Assembly (NCBI RefSeq): GCF_000430705.1
Contig: NZ_AUMN01000017.1
Location: forward strand, 1 to 64,000
From: Arthrobacter castelli DSM 16402
GTDB taxonomy: Bacteria > Actinomycetota > Actinomycetes > Actinomycetales > Micrococcaceae
Direction: 5' to 3'
Length of the DNA stretch: 64,000 bases
Shown piece by piece: positions 25,641 through 34,777 of this stretch. The position numbers and the translations under genes were made by a program. Position 1 is the first letter of the stretch. Each line of letters starts with the position of its first letter. The notes beneath the pieces were generated by a model that was not told the origin of the DNA, made no database searches, and saw nothing but the letters and a program-made list of their open reading frames with translations.

Positions 25641-26008
25641 AGCGACAACCCACCTTCACGAGCGCCTTCTGCGATAGCCGCAACGCGGCCGTGGTACTTG
25701 TTGCCACCGCGGTCGAAAACCACCGACTCAACGCCGGCGTCCTTCGCCCGCTGAGCTACAAGCTCACCGACGCGCTTCGACTTAGCCGTCTTGTCGCCGT
25801 CGAACGAGCGCAGCTCCGCCTCCATCGTCGAGCCTGACACCAGGGTCTGACCCTTGGCGTCGTCGACGAGCTGGACGAACACGTGCCGTGCCGAGCGGTT
25901 CACCACCAGACGCGGCCGAACGGCCGACCCGCTGATCCGCTTGCGCACCCGCAGGTGACGGCGTCCGCGTGCTGCGGACTTGCTCTTTCCTTTGATTGCC
26001 AAAGCCAT
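25637..26008 (-). CDS. rplR: 50S ribosomal protein L18
   Basis: The 123-residue L18 begins [20 protein letters not shown] and ends [20 protein letters not shown] and six more residues, full length. It binds 5S rRNA. The open frame extends 38 codons upstream, but the ATG at 26006-26008 gives the family start and leaves one base after the rplF stop. The 3' end overlaps rpsE by four bases. Confidence 0.96.
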   Translation of the reverse strand: MALAIKGKSKSAARGRRHLRVRKRISGSAVRPRLVVNRSARHVFVQLVDDAKGQTLVSGSTMEAELRSFDGDKTAKSKRVGELVAQRAKDAGVESVVFDRGGNKYHGRVAAIAEGAREGGLSL

Positions 26009-26009
26009 T

Positions 26010-26546
26010 CTACTTACCAGCCTTTCCGACCTTGCGGCGGACCTGCTCGCCTGCATAGCGAATGCCCTTGCCCTTATATGGGTCGGGGCGGCGCAGCTTG
26101 CGGATTTTGGAGGCAACCTCACCGACGCGCTGCTTGGAGATCCCGGACACCGAGAGCTTGGTGGGGCTCTCCACGGTCAGGGTGATGTCCTCCGGCGCCT
26201 TGATGGACACCGGGTGGCTGAAGCCGAGGGCGAACTCGAGGTCGGAGCCTTTGGCCTGGACACGGTAACCGGTACCGACGATTTCCAGGTCCTTCTTGTA
26301 GCCTTCGGTCACACCGGTGATCAGGTTGGAGATCAGGGTGCGGCTCAGACCGTGCCGTGCCCGCGATTCGCGCTCGTCGTCGGGACGAGTGACGGTGATG
26401 ACGCCGTCGTCGAGCGTGGCGGTAATCGGGCTGGGAACGGTAAGACTCAATTCGCCCTTGGGTCCCTTGACGGAAACATCGCTTCCGTCAATATTGACCT
26501 CAACGCCGGAAGGTACCGAGATAGGATGACGTCCAATACGTGACAT
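26010..26546 (-). CDS. rplF: 50S ribosomal protein L6
   Basis: The 178-residue L6 has the two tandem domains of the family, beginning [20 protein letters not shown] and ending [20 protein letters not shown] with a basic tail. L6 lies near the sarcin-ricin loop and the factor-binding site. It follows rpsH by 18 bases. No unusual feature is seen. Confidence 0.97.
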   Translation of the reverse strand: MSRIGRHPISVPSGVEVNIDGSDVSVKGPKGELSLTVPSPITATLDDGVITVTRPDDERESRARHGLSRTLISNLITGVTEGYKKDLEIVGTGYRVQAKGSDLEFALGFSHPVSIKAPEDITLTVESPTKLSVSGISKQRVGEVASKIRKLRRPDPYKGKGIRYAGEQVRRKVGKAGK

Positions 26547-26564
26547 GTCTTCTCTTCCTTCCTT

Positions 26565-26963
26565 CTACCAGACGTAGGCGAGGACTTCCCCACCCACGCC
26601 CTTCTTTGCGGCCTGACGATCGGTCAGCAGACCCGACGACGTCGACAAAATCGCAATGCCCAGACCACCCAGCACGTGCGGCAGGTTGGTTGACTTGGCG
26701 TAAACGCGCAAGCCGGGCTTGGAGATGCGACGGACGCCGGCGATGGAACGCTCGCGGCTCGGACCGAATTTCAGCTCAATCATCAGCTTCTTGCTGACAT
26801 CTTCGCCTTCAGCCCTCCAGGAGGAGATGTAGCCTTCGGCCTTGAGGATGTCGGCAATGTGTGCCTTGAGCTTGCTGTATGGCATGGCCACTGACTCGTG
26901 GTATGCCGAGTTGGCGTTGCGCAGACGCGTGAGCATGTCTGCGACAGGATCTGTCATTGTCAT
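26565..26963 (-). CDS. rpsH: 30S ribosomal protein S8
   Basis: The 132-residue S8 begins [20 protein letters not shown] and ends [20 protein letters not shown] and VW, full length. S8 binds the central domain of 16S rRNA and in E. coli represses its own operon. Upstream there is a 104-base gap to rplE that holds a dispersed repeat and no rpsN, which usually lies here. Confidence 0.97.
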   Translation of the reverse strand: MTMTDPVADMLTRLRNANSAYHESVAMPYSKLKAHIADILKAEGYISSWRAEGEDVSKKLMIELKFGPSRERSIAGVRRISKPGLRVYAKSTNLPHVLGGLGIAILSTSSGLLTDRQAAKKGVGGEVLAYVW

Positions 26964-27010
26964 TGGGCTTCAGCCCTTCCTCGTAACGGTTTCCAGTCCC
27001 GGTGCTCGGA

Positions 27011-27043
27011 CTTCTCGACTCGGTGGTCGAGCTTGCCGAGACC
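27011..27043. repeat. GGTCTCG...CGACCACCGAGTCGAG dispersed repeat in the rplE-rpsH gap
   Basis: The minus strand reads GGTCTCGGCAAGCTCGACCA and then CCGAGTCGAGAAG. The ends GGTCTCG and CTCGACCACC match the half-elements at 39592-39629 and 45046-45078, so this looks like a member of the same loose family of actinobacterial extragenic repeats. It lies inside the spc operon between two essential genes and is transcribed. Confidence 0.65.
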
Positions 27044-27067
27044 CGGGCCGGACCTGCAACGTAGTTA

Positions 27068-27643
27068 TTAGTCGGTCTTGAACGGGAAGCCGAGCGCCTT
27101 GAGCAGCGCGCGTCCTTCGTCGTCGGTCTTGGCGGTGGTCACTACCGTGATGTCCATGCCACGCACACGGTCGATCTTGTCCTGGTCGATTTCGTGGAAC
27201 ATCGACTGCTCGGTCAGGCCAAACGTGTAGTTTCCGTTTCCGTCGAACTGGCGACCGCTGAGGCCGCGGAAGTCACGGATACGGGGCAGCGCCAGTGAGA
27301 TCAGGCGGTCGAGGAACTCCCACATACGCTGGTTGCGCAGTGTGGTGTGAGCACCAATCGGCATGCCTTCACGCACCTTGAACTGGGCGATGGACTTGCG
27401 GGCCCGGGTCACCTGAGGCTTCTGGCCGGTGATCTGGGTCAGGTCGCGGACAGCGCCGTCGATCAGCTTGGAATCTTTGGCAGCGTCGCCGACACCCATA
27501 TTCACGACGACCTTGACCAGGCCGGGGACCTGATGCGGGTTGTCGAAATTGAATTCCTGCTGCAGCGAGGGCTTGATCTCCTCGTTGTACCGGGTCTTCA
27601 GGCGCGGAGCCACTCTTGCCGGGGCTTCAACTGTTTCAGTCAT
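27068..27643 (-). CDS. rplE: 50S ribosomal protein L5
   Basis: The 191-residue L5 begins [20 protein letters not shown] and contains [20 protein letters not shown] and GGNYTFGL-like text ([19 protein letters not shown]). L5 binds 5S rRNA and touches the P-site tRNA and S13. The start overlaps the rplX stop by one base (TAATG). The usual next gene, rpsN, is absent. Confidence 0.97.
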   Translation of the reverse strand: MTETVEAPARVAPRLKTRYNEEIKPSLQQEFNFDNPHQVPGLVKVVVNMGVGDAAKDSKLIDGAVRDLTQITGQKPQVTRARKSIAQFKVREGMPIGAHTTLRNQRMWEFLDRLISLALPRIRDFRGLSGRQFDGNGNYTFGLTEQSMFHEIDQDKIDRVRGMDITVVTTAKTDDEGRALLKALGFPFKTD

Positions 27644-28011
27644 TAGATGTCCTTCCCGGAGCTGTTCTTGCCTCGGGTCACGCGGATCCGGACCGTACGC
27701 TGACGGCCATCGCGCTCGACAGTCTCCGTGCGGTAGCCGACGCGGGTCGGCTTTTTGGTCTCGGGATCGACGATGGCGACGTTGCTGACGTGGACCGGTG
27801 CCTCAACGGTCTCGATGCCGCCGGTCTTGGCGCCGCTCTGCGACTGGCCGGAGCGGACGTGCTTGGTCACCCGGTTGATGCCTTCAACGAGCACCCGGTT
27901 GGACTCCGGGAGCACCTGGAGCACCTTGCCTTGCTTGCCACGGTCGCCGCCGCGTTCCTGCTTGGCGCCGGTAATGACCTGGACGAGGTCACCCTTCTTG
28001 ATCTTTGCCAT
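27643..28011 (-). CDS. rplX: 50S ribosomal protein L24
   Basis: The 122-residue L24 begins [20 protein letters not shown] with the KOW motif ([20 protein letters not shown]). It is an early 50S assembly protein near the tunnel exit. It starts two bases after rplN and overlaps rplE by one base. The C-terminal tail [18 protein letters not shown] is somewhat longer than in E. coli, as usual in actinobacteria. Confidence 0.97.
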   Translation of the reverse strand: MAKIKKGDLVQVITGAKQERGGDRGKQGKVLQVLPESNRVLVEGINRVTKHVRSGQSQSGAKTGGIETVEAPVHVSNVAIVDPETKKPTRVGYRTETVERDGRQRTVRIRVTRGKNSSGKDI

Positions 28012-28013
28012 GG

Positions 28014-28382
28014 CTACAGCACCTCCGGAGCCAACGAGATGATCTTCATGAACCTCTTGTCGCGAAGTTCCCTGCCTACAGGGCCGAATATGCGCGTGCC
28101 ACGCGGATCGCCGTCACTGCGCAGGATCACTGCCGCGTTCTCGTCGAACTTAATGTAGGAACCATCCGCGCGGCGGCGTTCCTTCTTCGTACGGACGATC
28201 ACAGCCTTGACCACGTCGCCCTTCCTTACGTTGCCGCCGGGAATTGCATCCTTGACGGTGGCAACAATGGTGTCGCCAATACCTGCGTAGCGACGGGCAG
28301 AACCGCCGAGAACACGGATGGTGAGAATTTCCTTCGCACCCGTGTTGTCAGCGATCTTCAGTCGCGACTCCTGCTGAATCAC
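28014..28382 (-). CDS. rplN: 50S ribosomal protein L14
   Basis: The 122-residue L14 reads [20 protein letters not shown] and ends [20 protein letters not shown], full length. It is the first gene of the spc operon. Start is GTG at 28380-28382 with AGGAG about ten bases ahead. L14 forms part of the intersubunit bridge and binds RsfS. A 228-base gap separates it from rpsQ. Confidence 0.97.
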   Translation of the reverse strand: MIQQESRLKIADNTGAKEILTIRVLGGSARRYAGIGDTIVATVKDAIPGGNVRKGDVVKAVIVRTKKERRRADGSYIKFDENAAVILRSDGDPRGTRIFGPVGRELRDKRFMKIISLAPEVL

Positions 28383-28610
28383 TTATTTCTCCTGTCGTCG
28401 CGCCGGTTCTCCCCCACCGGGGAGCCTTGCCGAACGGATATGTACTGGATCCGCCCCTGGGCGGGACGGGCTCACAATGCGGTCCGGGAACCGCAATCAT
28501 GTCCTGCCCCGGCCCCCTCGTTCCGCACGGGCGGAATGAGGGGACGGGCGTAAGGATGTGGCCACTGGTGCCGGGCCGGAGCATTTCCTTACCCGAGAGG
28601 ACCACAGCCG
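28383..28610 (-). other. S10/spc operon junction spacer
   Basis: This 228-base spacer lies between rpsQ and rplN, the classical border of the S10 and spc operons, while all neighbours are within 0-60 bases of each other. It contains the hairpin at 28514-28543 and a smaller inverted repeat TGCGGT/ACCGCA near 28478-28495. No ORF fits. I did not find a good promoter by eye, but a separate spc promoter would be expected here. Confidence 0.5.
28514..28543 (-). terminator. hairpin at the end of the S10 operon
   Basis: CCCCTCGTTCCGC (28514-28526) pairs with GCGGAATGAGGGG (28531-28543), with one mismatch and a four-base loop. It is about 70 bases after the rpsQ stop in the transcribed direction. No U-tract follows, so it may be a partial terminator, an RNA processing site or an mRNA 3' end protector. 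Confidence 0.5.
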
Positions 28611-28916
28611 CTACTTGGCCTTTTCGAGAATCTCGACGAGGCGCCACCGCTTGGCAGCGGAGAGCGGGCGGGTCTCGCTGATCTCGACGAGATCGCCAAC
28701 GCCCGCACTATCCTGCTCGTCGTGCACCTTGACACGCTCCGAGCGGCGCAGCACCTTGCCGTAGAGCGCGTGCTTGACGCGGTCTTCGACCTTGACCACT
28801 ACGGTCTTTTGCATCTTGTCGGAGACGACGTAGCCGCGGCGCGTCTTGCGGTAGTTACGGCCGTGGCCGGCGCTGTTTTCAACCTTCACAGTTTCTTCCT
28901 TGATGTTGTCGCTCAT
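28611..28916 (-). CDS. rpsQ: 30S ribosomal protein S17
   Basis: The 101-residue S17 contains [20 protein letters not shown] and ends [19 protein letters not shown], standard. A 15-residue extension at the N-terminus ([15 protein letters not shown]) precedes the family core. S17 is a primary 16S rRNA binder. The start overlaps rpmC by four bases. It is the last gene of the S10 operon. Confidence 0.96.
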   Translation of the reverse strand: MSDNIKEETVKVENSAGHGRNYRKTRRGYVVSDKMQKTVVVKVEDRVKHALYGKVLRRSERVKVHDEQDSAGVGDLVEISETRPLSAAKRWRLVEILEKAK

Positions 28917-29332
28917 TTGGCATCATCCTCGGAAGCTTCAGCCTTCTCAGACGTGTCCTCCGCAGCGGTGGTGCCGGCGGCCGTGTCCTGCTCAGCCGCA
29001 TCGGCCGTGCCCGGTTCGGTCGTGTCCTGCACGGCTGCCTCCGGCTCGGCCTTCTTTTTGGACTTCTTCGCTGCCTTGCCGTCCTTGGCCTCTTTGACCT
29101 CAGCAACGACGTCGGGGCGGATGCCCAGCTCACGCTCCCGCAGGATCGTGTAGATGCGGGCAATGTCGCGCTTGACGGCCTTCAGGCGGCCGTGGTTGTC
29201 CAACTGCCCGGTGGCGGACTGGAAACGGAGGTTGAACAATTCCTCCTTGGACTTGCGCAACTCCTCGACCAGGCGGTCCCGGTCGAATCCATCCAGCTGA
29301 TCAGGTGCCAGTTCCTTGGTTCCAACAGCCAT
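28913..29332 (-). CDS. rpmC: 50S ribosomal protein L29 with acidic tail
   Basis: Residues 1-80 are L29 ([50 protein letters not shown]). L29 is at the tunnel exit, near the signal recognition particle and trigger factor site. About 55 extra residues follow, first Lys-rich ([16 protein letters not shown]) and then Ala/Glu/Thr/Asp-rich, so the protein is twice the usual 65-75. It overlaps rpsQ by four bases and starts two bases after rplP. Confidence 0.95.
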   Translation of the reverse strand: MAVGTKELAPDQLDGFDRDRLVEELRKSKEELFNLRFQSATGQLDNHGRLKAVKRDIARIYTILRERELGIRPDVVAEVKEAKDGKAAKKSKKKAEPEAAVQDTTEPGTADAAEQDTAAGTTAAEDTSEKAEASEDDAK

Positions 29333-29334
29333 CT

Positions 29335-29751
29335 CTATTCACCACCTTCGCGCCGCACGATGCGCGCCTTCAACGGGAGCTTGTGAACGGCCAGGCGCAG
29401 TGCCTCCTTGGCGACCTCGTCATTCACGCCGGACAGTTCGAAAAGAACACGGCCGGGCTTGACGTTGGCCACCCACCATTCGGGCGAGCCTTTACCGGAA
29501 CCCATGCGGGTTTCGGCAGGCTTCTTGGTCAACGGACGGTCCGGATAAATATTGATCCAGACCTTGCCGCCACGCTTGATGTGGCGGGTCATGGCAATAC
29601 GTGCCGACTCGATCTGGCGGTTGGTCACGTATGCCGGAGTCAGCGCCTGGATTCCCCATTCACCGAAACTGACTGTGGTGCCGCCCGAAGCCTGGCCACC
29701 CCTCCTGGGGTGATGCTGCTTGCGGTACTTCACTCGACGTGGGATAAGCAT
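29335..29751 (-). CDS. rplP: 50S ribosomal protein L16
   Basis: The 138-residue L16 begins [20 protein letters not shown] and contains [20 protein letters not shown] and [20 protein letters not shown], the conserved core. L16 shapes the A-site tRNA corridor on the 50S subunit. Its start overlaps the rpsC stop by one base. Confidence 0.98.
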   Translation of the reverse strand: MLIPRRVKYRKQHHPRRGGQASGGTTVSFGEWGIQALTPAYVTNRQIESARIAMTRHIKRGGKVWINIYPDRPLTKKPAETRMGSGKGSPEWWVANVKPGRVLFELSGVNDEVAKEALRLAVHKLPLKARIVRREGGE

Positions 29752-30596
29752 TACTTCTCTGACCCTTCTGCTGAAGCACCAGTGGCTGCCGCCGTCGGCT
29801 CTGCGGCCGGGGCCTCAGATGCGTCGCGGCCGGCGTTGCCCCTGGCTGGGCGGTCATTGCGACGACGTCCGCGGTCACCACCGCCGCCACCGCGGCCCGG
29901 ACGGTCGGAACCGCGTCCGCGGGACGGAGCTGCCGCTGCCTGAGCGGCCAGTTCCTTGGAGGTCACATCGCCCTTGTAGATCCAGACCTTCACGCCGATG
30001 CGGCCAAAGGTGGTCTTGGCTTCAAAGAAGCCGTAATCGATGTTCGCACGCAGGGTGTGCAGTGGCACACGGCCTTCGCGGTAGAACTCCGAACGGCTCA
30101 TCTCGGCGCCGCCGAGACGGCCGGAACACTGGATGCGGATACCCTTGGCGCCGCCGCGCTGCGCGGACTGGATGGCTTTCTTCATGGCGCGGCGGAATGC
30201 CACGCGCGAAGAGAGCTGCTCCGCAACGCCCTGGGCGACCAGCTGGGCCTCGACCTCGGGGCTCTTCACCTCGAGGATGTTCAGCTGGACCTGCTTGCCG
30301 GTGAGCTTCTCGAGCTCGCCGCGGATGCGGTCTGCTTCGGCTCCACGACGTCCGATCACAATCCCCGGACGCGCAGTGTGGATGTCGACGCGGACACGGT
30401 CACGGGTGCGCTCGATCTCCACCTTGGCGATGCCGGCACGGTCCATGCCGGTGGACATCAGCTGACGGATCTTGATGTCCTCGCGGACAAAGTCCTTGTA
30501 GCGCTGTCCCGGCTTGTTGCCGTCAGTGAACCAGTGCGAAACGTAGTCGGTGGTGATGCCGAGTCGGAACCCGTGCGGGTTAATCTTCTGTCCCAC
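29751..30596 (-). CDS. rpsC: 30S ribosomal protein S3 with Gly/Arg and acidic tail
   Basis: The 281-residue S3 begins [20 protein letters not shown] and carries the KH domain ([20 protein letters not shown]). S3 is at the mRNA entry. The start is GTG at 30594-30596 and overlaps the rplV stop (TAGTG-type junction with one shared base). After about residue 215 there is a tail with [20 protein letters not shown] and then an Ala/Glu part, longer than in E. coli (233 residues) but usual for high-GC actinobacteria. Confidence 0.97.
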   Translation of the reverse strand: MGQKINPHGFRLGITTDYVSHWFTDGNKPGQRYKDFVREDIKIRQLMSTGMDRAGIAKVEIERTRDRVRVDIHTARPGIVIGRRGAEADRIRGELEKLTGKQVQLNILEVKSPEVEAQLVAQGVAEQLSSRVAFRRAMKKAIQSAQRGGAKGIRIQCSGRLGGAEMSRSEFYREGRVPLHTLRANIDYGFFEAKTTFGRIGVKVWIYKGDVTSKELAAQAAAAPSRGRGSDRPGRGGGGGDRGRRRNDRPARGNAGRDASEAPAAEPTAAATGASAEGSEK

Positions 30597-30997
30597 TATC
30601 GGTTCCCGCCTTTCTTGTTGGCCGAAGCGCCCGCCAGCGGTGCGTCTTCCTCGGGGGTAGCGAGCACAACCGTAATGTGGCTGGTCCGCTTGTTGATGCG
30701 GTAGGCGCGGCCCTGGGCACGCGGCTGGAACCGCTTCATCGTCGGGCCCTCGTCAACGAATATTTCGCTGACAAACAGGTCGTCTTCGTCGAAGGCGACG
30801 CCGTCACGGTCGGCCAGGACGCGGGCGTTGGCCGCCGCCGACTGGACTACCTTCAAAACCGGCTCCGAAGCGCCCTGCGGGGCGAACTTCAAGATCGCCA
30901 GAGCCTCATTCGCCTGCTTGCCACGAATCAGGTCGACGACGCGCCGGGCCTTCATAGGCGTTACGCGGACGTAGCGCGCAATAGCCTTGGCTTCCAT
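30596..30997 (-). CDS. rplV: 50S ribosomal protein L22
   Basis: The 133-residue L22 begins [20 protein letters not shown] and has the beta-hairpin region [20 protein letters not shown] that lines the exit tunnel. The hairpin carries no obvious macrolide-resistance duplication. It follows rpsS by 56 bases and overlaps rpsC by one base. Confidence 0.97.
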   Translation of the reverse strand: MEAKAIARYVRVTPMKARRVVDLIRGKQANEALAILKFAPQGASEPVLKVVQSAAANARVLADRDGVAFDEDDLFVSEIFVDEGPTMKRFQPRAQGRAYRINKRTSHITVVLATPEEDAPLAGASANKKGGNR

Positions 30998-31053
30998 TGC
31001 TTTCCTTCTCTCGTCTTCTATGCCGTAAGTACGTACACCGGGGAGCTGTCAGC

Positions 31054-31341
31054 TCAGCGGCGCTTGCCCTTACGGTCGTCCTTCACATGGCCGCGGAATA
31101 ACCGCGTCTGGGCGAATTCGCCGAGCTTGTGCCCGACCATCGACTCGGTGATGAACACCGGAATGTGCTTGCGTCCGTCGTGCACGGCGATCGTGTGCCC
31201 GAGCATGTCGGGGATGATCATCGAGCGGCGGGACCAAGTCTTGATGACGCTCTTGTTCTTCGAGGCCTTTTCGTTTTCCTTGCCGACCTTCACAAAGAGG
31301 TGCTGGTCAACGAAGGGACCTTTCTTCAGGCTGCGTGGCAT
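31054..31341 (-). CDS. rpsS: 30S ribosomal protein S19
   Basis: The 95-residue S19 reads [20 protein letters not shown] and ends [17 protein letters not shown], full length. It forms a complex with S13 in the 30S head. It follows rplB by 12 bases. Confidence 0.98.
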   Translation of the reverse strand: MPRSLKKGPFVDQHLFVKVGKENEKASKNKSVIKTWSRRSMIIPDMLGHTIAVHDGRKHIPVFITESMVGHKLGEFAQTRLFRGHVKDDRKGKRR

Positions 31342-31353
31342 GTTGCGCCGCTC

Positions 31354-32193
31354 CTATCGCTTGTTCTTGCCAGTACGACGGCGGCGCACAATGAGCGCGT
31401 CGCTCTCTTTGTTCGGACGGCGGGTACGGCCTTCGGGCTGGCCGTTCGGGTTGACCGGGTGGCGTCCGCCGGAGCTCTTGCCCTCGCCGCCACCGTGCGG
31501 GTGGTCGATCGGGTTCATCACCACACCGCGTACGGTCGGGCGGTTGCCCTTCCAGCGGTTGCGGCCGGCCTTGCCCCAGTTGATGTTGGTCTGTTCGGCG
31601 TTGCCGACCTCGCCGATAGTGGCGCGGCAGCGCACGTCGACGTTGCGGATCTCGCCGGAGGGCAGCCGCAGCTGACCGAACCGGCCCTCCTTGGCCACCA
31701 GCTGCACCGAGGCGCCCGCGGAACGGGCCATCTTGGCGCCGCCGCCGGGACGAAGCTCGACGCCGTGCAGCACGGTGCCAACCGGGATGTTGCGCAGCGC
31801 CAGGTTGTTGCCCGCCTTGATGTCGGCCCCGGGGCCGGATTCGACGACGTCGCCCTGCTTCAGCCGGCTCGGGGCCAGGATGTAGCGCTTGGTGCCGTCC
31901 ACGTAGTGCAGCAGTGCAATGCGCGCGGTGCGGTTTGGATCGTATTCGATCTCCGCAACGCGGGCGTTGACGCCGTCCTTGTCGTGGCGGCGGAAGTCAA
32001 CCAGCCGGTACTGGCGCTTGTGTCCGCCGCCCTTGTGCCGGGTGGTGATCTTGCCGGAGTTGTTGCGGCCGCCCTTCTTGGGCAGCGGACGCACCAACGA
32101 CTTCTCCGGCGTCGACCGTGTGATTTCTGCGAAGTCGGCACCGCTGGAGCCACGGCGGCCCGGCGTTGTCGGCTTGTGTTTACGGATTCCCAT
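31354..32193 (-). CDS. rplB: 50S ribosomal protein L2
   Basis: The 279-residue L2 begins [20 protein letters not shown] and has the conserved core [20 protein letters not shown] with the histidine-rich loop close to the peptidyl-transferase centre. L2 is needed for subunit joining and peptide bond formation. It follows rplW by 31 bases. Confidence 0.98.
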   Translation of the reverse strand: MGIRKHKPTTPGRRGSSGADFAEITRSTPEKSLVRPLPKKGGRNNSGKITTRHKGGGHKRQYRLVDFRRHDKDGVNARVAEIEYDPNRTARIALLHYVDGTKRYILAPSRLKQGDVVESGPGADIKAGNNLALRNIPVGTVLHGVELRPGGGAKMARSAGASVQLVAKEGRFGQLRLPSGEIRNVDVRCRATIGEVGNAEQTNINWGKAGRNRWKGNRPTVRGVVMNPIDHPHGGGEGKSSGGRHPVNPNGQPEGRTRRPNKESDALIVRRRRTGKNKR

Positions 32194-32224
32194 AATTCAT
32201 TTCCTCGTTAAAGTGGTCTCCGCC

Positions 32225-32530
32225 CTAGCTGAGCGGACCGCCGAAGATGTCGATTGTGCCTTCCTTCAGGGTCACGATGGCACGCTTGGTGTCCTTCCGC
32301 TGACCCCAGCCAAAGCGGGTGCGCTTACGCTTTCCGGCACGGTTGTTGGTGTTGACCGAGTCGACCCTGACCGAGAAGATCTTCTCGACCGCCAACTTGA
32401 TCTCTGTCTTGTTCGAGCGGGGATCGACCATGAAGGTGTACTTACCTTCGTCGATCAAGCCGTAGCTCTTCTCCGACACGACCGGCGCTAGCACCACGTC
32501 GCGGGGATCCTTTGAGGCAATGGCGCTCAC
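32225..32530 (-). CDS. rplW: 50S ribosomal protein L23
   Basis: The 101-residue L23 contains [36 protein letters not shown] and [20 protein letters not shown], standard. It is the docking site for trigger factor and the signal recognition particle at the tunnel exit. The start overlaps rplD by four bases. Confidence 0.97.
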   Translation of the reverse strand: MSAIASKDPRDVVLAPVVSEKSYGLIDEGKYTFMVDPRSNKTEIKLAVEKIFSVRVDSVNTNNRAGKRKRTRFGWGQRKDTKRAIVTLKEGTIDIFGGPLS

Positions 32531-33177
32531 TTTGCGGTCTCCTCTTCATCAGTCGTCGAGGCTGCATCGACCTGGGCTGCGGCCCGGCCGGAGACGAAGG
32601 CCTCGTAAGCGGCGTTGGTGAAGATGACGTCGTCGGCAACCAACACATCGTAGGTGTTGAGCTGATCCACATACAGCACGTGGACCTCGGCCAGATTCCG
32701 CAGCGACAGGGCGGCAACATCGTTTGCGCGCTCAATCACGACGAGCAGGTTCTTCCGGTCCGACACGCCGGCCAGCACTTCCCGGGCCTCCTTGGTGGAC
32801 GGCTTGGTGCCGGCAACCAGTTCGGAGAGCACGTGAATGCGGTTGTTGCGTGCCCGGTCGGACAGGGCACCACGCAGCGCGGCGGCCTTCATCTTCTTCG
32901 GGGTGCGCTTGGAATAGTCGCGCGGAACCGGGCCATGCACGATCGCGCCACCAGTCATCTGGGGTGCACGGTTCGAACCCTGGCGGGCGCGGCCCGTGCC
33001 CTTCTGCTTGAATGGCTTGGCGCCCGAGCCGCTGACCTCTGAACGGGTTTTGGTCTTGTGCGTGCCCTGCCGGGAAGCAGCGAGCTGCGCGACGACGACT
33101 TGGTGCAACAGCGGCACATTGGTCTGGACGTCAAAAATCTCGGCAGGCAGGTCGACGCTGACAGTCTTAGTAGCCAT
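32527..33177 (-). CDS. rplD: 50S ribosomal protein L4
   Basis: The 216-residue L4 begins [20 protein letters not shown] and has the tunnel loop [20 protein letters not shown] (about residues 55-74). In E. coli L4 also represses the S10 operon by binding its leader. The open frame extends 27 codons upstream, but the ATG at 33175-33177 gives the family start and lies four bases after rplC. A short acidic end ([10 protein letters not shown]) follows the core. Confidence 0.96.
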   Translation of the reverse strand: MATKTVSVDLPAEIFDVQTNVPLLHQVVVAQLAASRQGTHKTKTRSEVSGSGAKPFKQKGTGRARQGSNRAPQMTGGAIVHGPVPRDYSKRTPKKMKAAALRGALSDRARNNRIHVLSELVAGTKPSTKEAREVLAGVSDRKNLLVVIERANDVAALSLRNLAEVHVLYVDQLNTYDVLVADDVIFTNAAYEAFVSGRAAAQVDAASTTDEEETAK

Positions 33178-33181
33178 GAGC

Positions 33182-33853
33182 TTATGCTCCCTGCGTTGTT
33201 GGTGCCTGGACGGCACTGCGGACGAGGACGACCGAGCCGCGGGGACCGGGGACGGCACCCTTGATCAGGAGCAGGCCCTTGTCGGCGTCCACGGCATGGA
33301 CGGTCAGGTTCAGCGTGGTCTGACGGACGGCGCCCATCCGGCCAGCCATCTTGACACCCTTGAAGACACGGCCCGGAGTGGCAGCACCACCGATCGCACC
33401 GGGCTTGCGGTGGTTCTTGTGCTGGCCGTGGGAGGCACCAACACCAGCGAACCCGTGGCGCTTCATGACGCCGGCGAGTCCCTTGCCCTTGGTGGTGCCA
33501 ACGACGTCGACAACTTGACCGTTCTCGAACATCTCAACGGAGAGTTCCTGACCAAGTTCGTAGCTGTCGGCGTCAGCGGTGCGCAGTTCAACCACGTGGC
33601 GGCGGGGCGTGACCCCGGCCTTCTGAAAGTGACCAGCCAGCGGCTTGGTGACCTTCCGCGGGTCGATCGCACCGTAGCCGATCTGGACGGCGGAATAGCC
33701 GTCGGTATCCTGTGCGCGCAGCTGGGTGATGACATTGGAGTCTGCCTGGACGACGGTCACCGGGATAAAGCGGTTGTTCTCGTCCCAGACCTGGGTCATG
33801 CCGAGCTTCTTGCCCAGCAGGCCCTTCACCTGGCGCGTAGTTAAGGTAGACAT
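33182..33853 (-). CDS. rplC: 50S ribosomal protein L3
   Basis: The 223-residue L3 begins with [20 protein letters not shown] and has the loop [20 protein letters not shown] that reaches the peptidyl-transferase centre. It is one of the first proteins in 50S assembly. It follows rpsJ by 15 bases and ends four bases before rplD. Confidence 0.97.
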   Translation of the reverse strand: MSTLTTRQVKGLLGKKLGMTQVWDENNRFIPVTVVQADSNVITQLRAQDTDGYSAVQIGYGAIDPRKVTKPLAGHFQKAGVTPRRHVVELRTADADSYELGQELSVEMFENGQVVDVVGTTKGKGLAGVMKRHGFAGVGASHGQHKNHRKPGAIGGAATPGRVFKGVKMAGRMGAVRQTTLNLTVHAVDADKGLLLIKGAVPGPRGSVVLVRSAVQAPTTQGA

Positions 33854-33868
33854 GACGATGCGATCCTT

Positions 33869-34177
33869 CTACAGCTTGATTTCGATATTCACGTCGGCGG
33901 GCAGATCGAGCCGCATCAGCGAGTCAACAGCCTTGGGCGTGGGGTCGATAATGTCGAGCAGACGCTTGTGAGTACGCATTTCGAAGTGCTCGCGGCTGTC
34001 CTTGTACTTGTGCGGCGAACGGATGACGCAGTAGACGTTCTTCTCCGTCGGCAGCGGCACCGGGCCAACAACCGTAGCGCCTGCGCGCGTCACCGTCTCA
34101 ACGATCTTCCGCGCTGAAGAATCAATGACCTCATGGTCATATGACTTCAGCCGGATGCGGATTTTCTGTCCCGCCAT
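33869..34177 (-). CDS. rpsJ: 30S ribosomal protein S10
   Basis: The 102-residue S10 begins [20 protein letters not shown] and ends [19 protein letters not shown], full length. S10 (NusE) also works in transcription antitermination with NusB. It is the first gene of the S10 operon, with a long leader upstream. Its ribosome-binding site is weak (AAAGAGAG about ten bases before the ATG), which would suit regulation of initiation. Confidence 0.98.
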   Translation of the reverse strand: MAGQKIRIRLKSYDHEVIDSSARKIVETVTRAGATVVGPVPLPTEKNVYCVIRSPHKYKDSREHFEMRTHKRLLDIIDPTPKAVDSLMRLDLPADVNIEIKL

Positions 34178-34664
34178 GGCGTCGTGACTCTCTTTCTGAA
34201 GTACGGCTTCTCTATGGAACTACATCCCTTGTGCGCGGCCCTGGGCGAGCAGCGGCCATCCCAGTCCGGCTACATCTTCCAACAGGCTGAATCCGGAATC
34301 CTCCGGGTTCCTCACCCTGCCGAAGCTCCGACCCCCGAAGTCGGGCGTGTCGTATCTTCCAACAGAAAAGTACACACACATTCTCAAGGAGGTGGGTCAT
34401 ATTTGGGCTTCGCCGGCGGACCCTGCACCAAGCATTATCTTGATCGGGACACGGCGCATCGAAGCGCTTGAACAACTCCACTAGTCTGCCATGGCCGACC
34501 AGCGAACGCAAATTGAGCCGATTGAGCCACTTCGGCCGGAGCCGGGCGGGACCACCAATGGACAGAGCAACCCTGCCCGCCTCACATACGAGTATGCCAT
34601 AGCCTGGTCACTGCGTGCACGCAGCCGAAACGGCAGGGGCCAAAGGGGCACGCATTTTAACCGC
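34178..34664 (-). promoter_or_regulatory. S10 operon leader region with candidate promoter and anti-Shine-Dalgarno motif
   Basis: This gap between tuf and rpsJ has no gene. On the minus strand a -10-like GATAAT (34434-34439) has a weak -35 candidate TTCGAT 18 bases upstream. About 40 bases beyond it, at 34386-34394, lies CACCTCCTT, the same sequence as the 3' end of 16S rRNA, so it can pair with Shine-Dalgarno sequences. Short inverted repeats follow (CCCGACTTCGGG near 34336-34348, CCGGAGGATTCCGG near 34291-34304). The leader of about 250 bases could carry autogenous L4-type control as in other bacteria, but no direct match to a known leader is seen. Confidence 0.4.
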
Positions 34665-34699
34665 AAATATGCCCCGCTGCCGGAGCAGCGGGGCATATT
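34665..34699 (-). terminator. terminator-like hairpin after tuf
   Basis: AATATGCCCCGCTG (34665-34678) and CAGCGGGGCATATT (34686-34699) form a perfect 14-base stem around a seven-base loop, 79 bases after the tuf stop. The following bases on the minus strand (TGCGGTTAAAATGC) are only moderately T-rich. It separates tuf from the S10 operon. Confidence 0.75.
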
Positions 34700-34777
34700 G
34701 CGTTCAGTTCCGCGTGGGTCGACTCAGTGTCCTGTGCCAACCCGGGGAAACCGGAGAAAACCAGTAGCCGCCACAGG

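Noticed and set aside
34386-34470. Small plus-strand ORF behind AAGGAGG at 34386
   Set aside because: The TTG frame gives only 22 residues with no similarity; the AAGGAGGTG is better read as CACCTCCTT in the rpsJ leader on the other strand.
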